Positions 1 to 10,600 of a DNA stretch of 25,035 nt are shown here, piece by piece. Both the position numbers and the translations under genes were made by a program. The stretch is from Phoronis pallida (Eukaryota; Phoronida; Phoronidae): contig JAOXYC010000013.1 of NCBI GenBank assembly GCA_028565715.1, forward strand, positions 1-25,035, in the 5' to 3' direction. The notes under the pieces are model-generated. The model searched no databases. It saw only the letters and a program-made list of their open reading frames with translations, and was not told where the DNA came from. Each line of letters starts with the position of its first letter. The stretch's first letter is position 1.

Positions 1-70
1 ATACACAAAATTTCTAGTTGATTTGAATTTTGACCCCAGATCCTCACCAACAAGGAGACAGTATCTTTAA
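1..70 (-). mobile_element. Terminal fragment of a TTAA-ended inverted-repeat element
   Basis: These 70 bases match the reverse complement of 2983-3052 at 67 of 70 positions. The match extends well beyond the 34-bp terminal repeat, so this is a second copy of the same element family, cut by the window edge. It ends at TTAA (67-70), as both ends of the intron-3 copy do. Confidence 0.75.
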
Positions 71-477
71 TGTTTTAGAAATGTTTGAATCATGCCATAT
101 ATTTGTTGCACATTCTGAATCATGTACATGTAATTTGAATGTCTTTTTATTGTCTGGTTAACGAACTTCGCATAAAGAATGAGCATTTTTGAGCATTTCT
201 ACTTGTTATACTATTTCTATTGTTACTTATTCTTTCATTGTATTTAATAAATTGTTTCTTTATAAATCCCAGAGTGTTTCTACTAACAAATTGTTGTCTG
301 AATTTAAAAGTTTTCTACAATTCTTCTATGACTCCCTCATAATTATTGAGGCCAATTTGATATTTTTTCTATTATGAAAACAGATGTTTAAGCTTTTATC
401 TAAAACTTTTGCAAATATCTGTCCTCCAAGCAAGTGAAAAAAATCATCAAAACATTTGAATGAAAAAATGCTAATCA

Positions 478-649
478 GGGCTCAGTTACATAAAACTGGT
501 TTTAACTGGTGTGTTTTGATAGTTGCTTGATATCAAAGATTCGTTGTGTCATGAAACAATCAAAACTAACCAATTTCTAACCCACGGATTCTGTACAATA
601 TTTATAGTTTAAACGAAACACTGGTCAAAAGTTTTATGAAACTGAGCCC
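478..649. mobile_element. Small inverted-repeat (MITE-like) element
   Basis: Bases 478-497 (gggctcagttacataaaact) are the inverted complement of 630-649 with one mismatch, and weaker complementarity continues inward. The size (172 bp), AT-rich interior and lack of coding capacity fit a non-autonomous DNA transposon remnant. No clear target-site duplication was found, so the family is unassigned. Confidence 0.55.
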
Positions 650-757
650 AGATAATTATTTTCTTGCAAATTCCGCCAATCTTTTTTCTGTTGAACTATA
701 AGAACAAACCCTTTTACAATCATGATCTTCAGAACCATGAACTTCATTATCTGAATA

Positions 758-893
758 GTTCAACAAGGATCCACCTTTCAACATTTTCATCCATTCCCCC
801 ACTGTTTGCCTGTTGAATGCTGGATTTAACTGTTCAACAAGGATCCACCTTTCAACATTTTCATCCATTCCCCCACTGTTTGCCTGTTGAATG
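758..893. repeat. Tandem duplication, 62-bp identical core at 74-bp period
   Basis: Bases 758-819 and 832-893 are identical over 62 bases (from gttcaacaaggatcc to gcctgttgaatg), separated by 12 bases. The core itself begins with gttcaaca and ends with tgttgaat, so each copy has short inverted ends. The 70-codon minus-strand ORF here is explained by the duplication. Confidence 0.85.
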
Positions 894-1424
894 ATGTATT
901 GAACTGTAGAAGTATAGAACCTTGGTGTGAACTAACATTGAGTGTGACCACATTTACCTAGAGTCTGTACTACATGTAGCGATTTCACCATCACAAGGTA
1001 TGTACACTGTGTTTTCAAACATTTCATCTTTTCCAGAGGTCTAGTATTGCATTCTTAAATTGACCATTTCATGAAAAACAAAACTTGATCTTTCAATTTA
1101 TTTCACAACCATCCATTTTTGATAAACGATTTATTACCTTTACTTTTCTCTACGCCATGTTTTCTTTTGAAGGAGTAAGCTTTTTATAGGACATTTTAGA
1201 AAAACCCTATTTAACATTTTTCACAAACTATTTTTTCACTGGTAAGGGCCCTTGAGGGTTCATTCATCTTTAATTTTGTAAAGCCCAATTAGCTTCTGGA
1301 GACAAGGTTCTTGAGGTAAAAGAAGACAGATACAGTTGTGGTTTATTTCATCATTATCATTTTAATTAAAGCTTTCTTAATCTATTTCTATCCTGTTTGT
1401 TAATTGAGTTTCCATGGTTTTCAG

Positions 1425-1688
1425 AACTTCTACTGGAGATCATCATGCCGCTGAAAGACAAGGAAACCTTAGAACATACAGAGGTCACCTTCACGTGCCA
1501 ATTCAACAAAGAGGTAGATGCTGTGTGGTTTATGGATGACAACCCAATCACACCCAGCGAGAAGTTTGAAATCACCTCTGATGGCATCACGCACCATTTG
1601 ACCATTCATGATGTCACTATGGCAGAGGATGCTGAGTTCTCCATTGTTGCTGGAAACAAAAAATCTGCTGCAGGTCTCTTTGTGAAAG
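1425..1688 (+). CDS. Exon 1: Ig domain
   Basis: The exon has 88 codons; the acceptor is ...gttttcag and the donor is GTATGA. The Ig core is complete: Cys25 in the T-F-T-C segment, V-W-F-M-D, L-T-I and E-D-A-E-F. Position 15, Cys in most sister domains, is Thr here, and the strand-F position 75 is not Cys, so no intradomain disulfide is expected. It is the first recognisable exon in the window; upstream exons may exist outside it. The in-frame ATG at 1397 lies in the intron before the acceptor and is not taken as a start. Confidence 0.88.
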
Positions 1689-4600
1689 GTATGATTATTT
1701 TGGTTAATTTATACTTCAATCTCTGGTAGCTTTTCAATTAAAACAATTTGTGAAAAATTACTGGGCGAATGTTTTGTTAGTTTTGATGTTTGATCACTTC
1801 ACAAACTGCAAAGTGCTCTAATTTTTTACTAACAAAGTAGTATTAATTCGATGTCAATAGATGCCCGTTCCACTCAAGACTTTGAGAGAAAGTAATGGGT
1901 AAGCATTTCTTGCCGATAATTTCTATGAGACCCATTTTCAGATGGTAATGTAAATGTCAAATATGAACACTTCAATCAATTTCAGAAATACCAACAACTT
2001 TCACCAAACATCTTCACGACATCACTGAAAAGGAGAAAGAAACTGCCACCTTTGAATGTCAAGTATCAAGAGACAATGCTGTGGTCACGTGGTTGAAGGA
2101 TGGCGTTGAGCTGCAGCCGGCTGATAATGTGAAAATGGAAGTAGAAGGACCAATCAGGAGGCTCGTTATATCAGACCTTACACTGAATGAGCAAGCTAAA
2201 TACTCTTGCACTGTTGGTGAGAGGCAGACTGATGCAAAACTGAAAGTAGAGGGTGAGTTTTACACTATTCATTTTCATGTACAAAATGATTCAGAGTGAG
2301 TCGATACAAATACATGTTATAGAACACACTTCAGGTGTTTTTCTGATCGCGTTATCACATCAAGAATTATGAGATCAAGAAGTCCTTATATTTTATAACA
2401 TATTTATCTAATTGACAGAGGACTATTTGACAAACTACTAAGTGCGATGCTGAAAGGTTACTACACCGTTATGATAATGTTTGAAGTGTTCATTATTTCT
2501 TCATTTATTCAAGATATTGAAATATGATAAAACTAAAACCTTCACTTAATAAAACTAAAATATTTAATACTTAATTTCCAGAATTGCCAATAGTTTTCAC
2601 CATCCCACTCCAAGAGGCTTCAGTCATGGAGAACACAAGTGTCACTCTCGACTGTGAAGTCTCCAAACCAAATGCTGAAGTCAAATGGTATAAGAATGGA
2701 GTTCTTATCAAACCCTCTGATAAAGTCAAGATGGTAACCGATGGTAACAAACGTCAACTGATACTCAGTGATGTGACTTTAGAGGAAGCTGCTGAGTACA
2801 CAGCCAAGATTGGGGAATTGTCAACTTCAGCTCAGCTTTACGTCGATGGTAAGTATGGGATTGACTGAGAAATAAAAAGGGCAATGTTCAAAAATTTGTC
2901 AATGGATAGTACATGTTTTACTGCATTCAGGATAATGTATTCCTTCGTTTGATTTTATTTTGTTGTTATAGTTGGAATTATGTTAAAGATGCTGTCTCCT
3001 TGTTGGTGAGGATCTGGGGTTCAAATTCAAATCAACTAGAAATTTTGTGTATGAGTCCTTTGATGAATATAAATAACCTGCATCTGAGTAAAAAAATTAA
3101 AAAATTTGGTAAAGGGGTAAATTTGAGATCTTAGTTACCGTACAAAAACCCTTCCATGGAGAGAGTTTTCCAAAGTTACACTTTTTTTAGGATAAAAACC
3201 TCTCAAATCACCCTTTGCAGATCCTCACCAACAAGGAGACAGCATCTTTAAGACATCTGCATGCAGCCTTTTATTATTTTATGCTGAAAATAAAATACCC
3301 TTTTTTCTTTCAAATTAATGTAACTCGCCAAAACATTCATTTGTTCTGATGTCTTGTTTGTAAATTTGTTAACAAAGCTTTGTTGGAATGCATCTACTAA
3401 CCCCATATAACTCCCCAACAATCTAATTGCAGAAGAACCTATTGAATTCATTACTCCGCTCACAGAAACTGAATGTTTCAAAGATGAAAAAGTTACAATG
3501 GCATGTGAAATATCAAAAGCAAATCTGGCAGTCGCATGGTTAAGAAATGGTATTAAAATTATGCCCAGTGGCCGATTCGACATGGCAACTAAGGAAAAGC
3601 TGTACAGCTTGACAATTCGCAAAGCGGATCTCGATGATGGCGGTGTTTATAGCATAAAAGCCAAAGACAAAACGTCTGAGGCCCCTCTAGTTGTCCAAGG
3701 TGCATATTTTTTTTAATTCAACATTACTGTCATAATATCTCAATTTCTATGTTTTTTCCTAAAACAAATTAATCTTGCAATATTCCTTCTTATAGATTTT
3801 TCTTTTAATTGCCTTTGATAATTTTGAAAGTATAATTCTTCATTTCACTTCAGTGTCTATATGCTAATCTTTAGAAAAAATTAAAAATACCTCCTTAAAT
3901 ATAACCTCATTAGAAATTCTTATTAACTTTTTATGAGATTTCAATTACTTCAACCTTTTGTGTGTATGATGCTTACTTATTCCTTTTTAAAATGCTTCCT
4001 AACTGTTTGTTTCCAACTAATGCCTACCCTTGTCTTGTCTTTAGAAAAACCCATACAGATTCTTCAACCTCTTCAAGAAATTTCCTGTCTTGAAAACGAA
4101 ACTGTCACACTAACTTGTAAACTTTCCAAACCCAATGTCAAAGTCACATGGTATAAGGAGGAGGATGTCATAGAATCCAGCAACCAAGATGTTTCGATTT
4201 CATCTGAAAGTCTTCTTCATACATTAACAATACCCAACACTAAGACTGATGATGAAGCTGAATACTCCATTGTTGTCATAGATACCAACCTTAGAAGTTC
4301 AGCTCTTGTCTTTGTCGATGGTACTTTGTTTGTGTGGTTTTACTAATTTGTGCTCTAATTATGTTTGTGCAATAGTAAATGTTTGCAGTTGAAGATAGTA
4401 AATTGCTAATTTTATAAATGTTGTATGAAATTGCCCATTGGTTTTGTTGGAGTGCTTTGGAAGTACTAAATTGTTCATTATTTGATTTTGTGATAGTAAG
4501 TTCTCAAACTGAATAAATTTGCTTGAATGATTTGTTTGCAAAACATCTCTTTATAAACTATTGAACACACAATCAAATTGAAAACTAAACAACAAATGAT

Positions 4601-7600
4601 GTGATTTCAGAGCTCCCTGTTGAAATCACAACACCTCTTGCAAACAAAGAATGCATGGAGACGGAACGCATCACATTCGAGTGTGCCATCTCCAAGCTCG
4701 ACAGAAAGGTCACGTGGTTAAGGAACAGTGAGGTGGTGACACCTAGTGACAGGTTTAAGATGTCTGTTGTTGGAACTCGCCAGATTCTGGAGATATCTGA
4801 TGCTCATCTTGATGACCAGGCAACTTATACATGCACAATTGGTGATAGAACTACTGAAGCATCTCTAACAGTTCATGGTAAGAACTACCCTGACCAGTTG
4901 GTAACCATTTGGTAACGATTTGGTAATGATTTGGTAACGATTTGGTAAGAACTATGGAACATGTCCAATTAAGTGTCTAAAAAGTATGTTATTATTCTGA
5001 TATGTTATCATTGAAACCACTCAGCTTATGAAGGATTTAATTTCTATTGACAATACAAAAAACTCTTTAAAATTATTGGTGTATGAAAGCATCTTGAATT
5101 TTTCTGCCCAAATAAAAACATCACTTTGTGGTTAAATGAAGCTTTATCTTACTTACAGAAAAACCACTTGAAATCATTGTACCACTGGAAGCAACCAAAT
5201 GCATGGAACATGAGTCTCTCACACTCACATGTGAAGTATCCAAGGAGAATGTTGAAGCTCAATGGTTCAAGGGCGCCGATCTCCTCAAGGTTGATTCCAC
5301 CCATGAAATGATTGTTCATGGTAGAAGGCACTCTCTCACCATCAGCGATGCAGTCTTGGAAGACGCTGCAGAATATACCATCAAATTGAAGGATAAAAGC
5401 TCAACAGCACCGGTTGTTGTTGAAGGTAGACTTGATTTTTTTATAAACGATATCCAGATTTCCATTTTCACTTGCATTGATCTCACGACTAATACCCTCA
5501 AGGTAAAAGACTTCAGTGTCTTGCTCAAGAAAGTCTAACAGTAAGTGTAGCTGGGATTGAATGAAAGACTATCCATTTGGCCACACTTTCTCATTTAAAC
5601 GGCAATGGTATTTTGCTGGTGTATTCCATTTTCTTGCAGAAGACCATCAAGAATATGATACTACACCCATCATTTGACATGCTTTTTAAAACAATACATC
5701 TTTAACTCTTCAGAAAAACCACTTGAGATAATTGTACCACTGGAAGCAACCAAATGCATGGAACATGAGTCTCTTACACTCACATGTGAAGTGTCCAAGG
5801 AGAACGTTGAAGCTCAATGGTTCAAGGGCACCGATATTCTCAAGGCTGATTCCACCCATGAAATGATAGTTCAGGGTAGAAGACACTCTCTTGCCATCAG
5901 CGATGCAGTCTTGGAAGACGCTGCTGAGTATACTGTCAAGTTGAAGGATAAGAGTTCTACAGCTCCTGTTGTTGTTGAAGGTGGGTTTGAGTTTTATAAA
6001 AATATCCAGATTTTCATTTTTACTTGCTTCTGCAATCACAACTTTTGAGGTGAAAAACTTTTTGAATGTCAAGCTCACAAAAGTCTTATACAGTAAGTCT
6101 AACTGAGGCAGAATGGAAGACTTAGGCATATTTTATTTACCTCACTTTCTCATAAAAAAGATTATGGTTTTCTTCAGGATGTATTCCATGTTGCTGTGGA
6201 CCATCAAGAATATGAAACCACATTCATTATTCAATATGTTTTATTTTATTAAATACAAATTATCTTCATTCCTTCGCAGAAAAACCATTGGAAATCATTG
6301 TACCTCTAGAAGCAACCAAATGCATGGAACATGAGTCTCTCACACTCACATGTGAAGTATCCAAGGAGAATGTTGAAGCTCAATGGTTCAAGGGCGCCGA
6401 TCTTCTTAAAGTTGATTCCACCCATGAAATGATTGTCCAGGGTAGAAGGCACTCTCTTGCCATCAGCGATGCAGCTCTTGAGGACGCTGCTGAATATACT
6501 GTCAAATTGAAGGATAAGAGTTCAACTGCACCAGTTGTTGTTGAAGGTTGGTTTGAGTATTATAAAAACATCCAGATTTCCATGTTCACTTGCATTGCTC
6601 TCACAAATAAAAACTCAAGGTGGAAGACTTTGGTGTCTTGGTCAAAAAAGTCTTACAGTAAATCAAACTCAGGCAGAATGGAAGACTTAGGCATATTCCA
6701 TTTGCCTCACTTTCTCATATAAAAGATTAATGTGGTTTTCTTCAGGATGTATTCCATGTCGCCGTAGACCATCAAGAATATGAAACCACATTCATTATTC
6801 GAGATTTTTTATTTTATTAAAATACAAAATAACTTCATCATTACAGAAACACCACTTGAGATTATTGTACCTCTAGAAGCAACCAAATGCATGGAACATG
6901 AGTCTCTCACACTCACATGCGAAGTATCCAAGGAGAACGTTGAAGCTCAATGGTTCAAGGGCGCCGATTACCTCAAGGTTGATTCCACCCATGAAATGAT
7001 TGTCCAGGGTAGAAGACACTCTCTCACAATCAGCGATGCAGTCTTGGAAGACGCTGCAGAATATACTGTCAAGTTGAAGGATAAGAGTTCAACAGCACCA
7101 GTTGTTGTTGAAGGTGGGTTTAATATTCTATGAAAGAAATATTTGGGGTTTCTGTTCTTCACATTTGCATTGTCTCTTGGCCCAATCTATTTGCAAACAT
7201 ATTCCATGCTCGGAAAAATTCTGACAGATTGAGAATTGAATTAATGCCTCATGAATAGTATTTTACTCAATCTATCTGCCATCATTGTCCTCCCAAGACT
7301 TATGCCATGTTTTTTCAGTAGCGCATCAAGGATCTTCTTTTTTTCCTAATTGTCAGCTAGTTTGTTAATTCGATAAATCTTTATTTCTTTATAGAAACAC
7401 CACTTGAAATCATTGTACCTCTAGAAGCAACCAAATGCATGGAACATGAGTCTCTTACACTCACATGTGAAGTATCCAAGGAGAACGTTGAAGCTCAATG
7501 GTTCAAGGGCGCCGATCTTCTCAAGGCTGATTCCACCCATGAAATGATTGTTCAGGGTAGAAGGCACTCTCTCACCATCAAGGATGCTGCTCTGGAAGAT

Positions 7601-10600
7601 GGTGCTGATTACACCGTCAAATTGAAGGATAAGAGTTCTACTGCTCCTGTTGTTGTTGAAGGTGAGTTTGGTTTCCTGTATGTTGACTTAAATTAAGTCA
7701 TTGACCCAAAATCGATTCATTCGACTGGTTGTCTTTGTAGAAAAGGTTCTTTGGTTTCTGGTCGGTTATTCTGAGGAAGCTGTCTTACTGAGAACGACAA
7801 AGTATTCACAGTGAGCAAAATAGCCGACTAGGAACAAAAGAACCTTAGTTACTACAAAGTCATTGACCAGTTTCAGGAAAAGGCTTACATTTGAGACTTT
7901 TAATAGCCACTTATTTTCTATGTTTATTGGTTGATTAGACCTTCATTTAAATGTTATTTTATTCCTGGCAATGCATAACGTCAAGTGTGCATAGTTGAGA
8001 GGTAGAGTGTATTCTAATTTTCTTTTTTCGTAAAAACCTATAGCAATATTTGGTTATAAATTAATGTTATCACAATTGCAGAAGAGCCTCTTGAGTTCAC
8101 CATTCCTCTGGATGACGACCGTTGCATGGAGAAAGAAACAATCACCTTTGCCTGCGAAGTGTCCAAAGATAATGTTGAAGCTACTTGGTATCAGGATGGT
8201 GAGGAGATAGCATCCAATGATCACTTTGACATTGCTGTGGAAGGCAGACGACATTCAATCACTATCAAGAAATGTGATTTGAACGATGAGGCTGATTACA
8301 CCATTAAAGTGAAAGATCAGGAATCTACAGCATCTCTTATTGTTGATGGTAGGGGTCTATGTATACACTAGATACTAACACAATGCATGTTTTGCTTGAC
8401 ATTTCCTTCAACTTAAAAATCCGAATCCCTGCCAACAATTTCATTGATTAAAAATCAAAGTAACAAATTGTTGAGAATTTACAGTGTATATCAGAATGAT
8501 CTTCATTCCTTAGAGGATATTTTTATTTCTTGTTAATCCTTCTTATCGACTTATTGAACTAACTTTGGTTTTAAGCTAAATGTTTTTGTACTAACAGGCG
8601 GTTGCTTTGCTAAACGTGTTAGCCTGTGTGATATTTATGTTTTTTTTACTTGAGCTCAATCATGTAATCTCATTTCAAATCTGAACTGTTTGAAAATATC
8701 TTGCTTTATCCTTTTATTAGAAAAACCAGTGGAAATAATCACCCCTCTTCAAGAAATCTCATGTCTTGAAAATGAGACCGTGACCTTGACCTGTGAACTT
8801 TCGAAGCCTGATGTCAAGGTCACTTGGTTGAAAGAAGATGGAGAGATTCTCAATTTTCCCAACTTACAAATAACCCAAGATGGCTGCTGTTACATGCTAA
8901 CCCTTCTCAATACTAACATTAATGATGAAGCTGAATACACTATCGTTGTTACTGACAACCTCAGAAGTTCTGCTCTTGTTTTCATCGATGGTAGGCTATG
9001 CTTTGCATGGTTATGGTTGAAATTCATGTTTACTTAACATTCTTTTCTTGCTAAAATATTAACCTGATCAACAATAACATTTAACTCTTAATTAACCAAT
9101 CCTCTGTATTCCTTTAAAAAATGTTTTGTTCTTTTGAAAATTGCTATATGAATTGCAATCTTTATTTCTGCACTCAATGCCATCATCATCATGTATTGGA
9201 TAGTTTAATTAAAAAATGAGTGTTGGTGAGTACTGGTCGTGCAACAAGTCATACTCTTAGATTTGATCACGTGACTAAGAAACTGGACCCAACTGACTCT
9301 ATAAATATTTTAATTCAGAACTACCAGTTGAGTTCACGAGTCCACTGGAAGATCAACAATGTATTGAAAAGGAATCCGTCACCTTCGAGTGCACCATCTC
9401 CAAAGAGAACAGGAAAGTTACGTGGATGAAGGATGACAAGGTTCTGTCATCTGGAAAGCGGTTCAAGATCTCGTCCGCAGGCCCTCAACAGATTCTGGAG
9501 GTCATTGAGGCAAAACTTGATGACCAAGCTCTCTACACTTGTACGATTGGGGAACGAGAGACAATGGCTGAACTGACTGTATTAGGTAGACATTTTTTTT
9601 ACAATCATTTTGAATTAAAATCCTTATTGATGGGTGTGTTTTCCTCAAAATTTTAAAGAATTTTTCTAAATGCATGTTTATTATATTCTGGAAGAGCAAA
9701 CCATCTTACGTGAACAAAACTATTTTATGATTTTGACCCCATGTACCAGAAATATGCATTGTACAATCAATTCATAAAATTATACCTTGCACATGCCTTG
9801 TTTTAATTATAGAACAACCTCTTGAGTTCAACTTCCAACTTGAAGATGCTAAGTGTGTAGAACATGAAACGGTCACACTCACATGTGAAGTCTCCAAAGA
9901 CAACATTGACGCCAAGTGGTTTAAGAACGATGTTGAACTGTCTTCTGATGGCCACTTCACCATTTCTGTTGCTGGAAAGGTGCATACGTTGACCATCACC
10001 GATGCTCAAGTGACCGACAAGGCCAAGTACACCATTAAAGCAAAGGACAAGAGCTCAACAGCATCTCTTGTGGTTGAAGGTAGGATTCGGTTTTCATTTA
10101 GATGTCTGTCAGTAGTCTGCGTCGGAGCTGATGGGTCAACAGTAATGTATAAAGGACGACATCTTCTGAAGTCATTTAATACTAGATCTGCATGGCTGCT
10201 CAGTTTTCAGTTGCTAAAGCTTGAATACTTTATAACTGCTGACATCAGCAGTTATAAAGCTGGTTGTGGTTGTTATTTTAAGCCTTTGTTTTAAAGATCT
10301 GTGACACTGATGACATTGTCTAAAAGTGTGAGCGGTGTGAATGTGTTTTTTGTTGTTATGGCTGGAATTGTTTTACACAACCGAGAGAGATGAAGTAAGT
10401 TGGATGGGCGAAATGGACAAATCAATCTGAACTGTTTTAAGCATGTTACAAAACGTAACCTGACCTTCTGACTAGGCATCTTGTTGATAACTCTTTGTTT
10501 TTGCAGAGGAGCCCCTTGAGATTGTTGAACCTTTGAAAGATGTTGATTGTTTTGAGCATGAAACTGTCATATTAACATGCAAACTATCAAAATCCAACAT

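Larger units (their letters stand above)
71..1424. other. Non-coding stretch before exon 1 (intron or 5' flank)
   Basis: No Ig exon or other convincing coding exon is visible on either strand. It holds two repeat structures listed separately (478-649 and 758-893). At over 1.3 kb it is longer than any complete intron in the window. It ends in a normal acceptor, so at least its right end is intronic. Short ORFs at 189-377 (+) and 656-868 (-) have no recognisable domains; the latter overlaps the tandem duplication. Confidence 0.6.
5159..7661 (+). repeat. Five-copy exon-plus-intron tandem array
   Basis: Exon starts at 5159, 5714, 6280, 6847 and 7395 give unit lengths of 555, 566, 567 and 548 bp. 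The exons differ at only a few residues. The introns after exons 7, 8 and 9 also share recognisable stretches, such as the ccatcaagaatatga segment and the ctcactttctcat segment of introns 8 and 9. This indicates recent unequal crossover or ongoing gene conversion. Confidence 0.9.

Noticed and set aside
189-377. 62-codon plus-strand ORF starting at ATG
   Set aside because: Composition is hydrophobic AT-rich translation with no domain; no splice or promoter context supports it.
656-868. 70-codon minus-strand ORF
   Set aside because: It lies across the tandem duplication, has no recognisable domain and no partner exons; chance or transposon debris is more likely than a gene.
5630-5680. Additional exon after the tttcttgcag tract in intron 7
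   Set aside because: It is followed by a frame that stops after about 12 codons, no Ig pattern, and the true acceptor lies at 5713.
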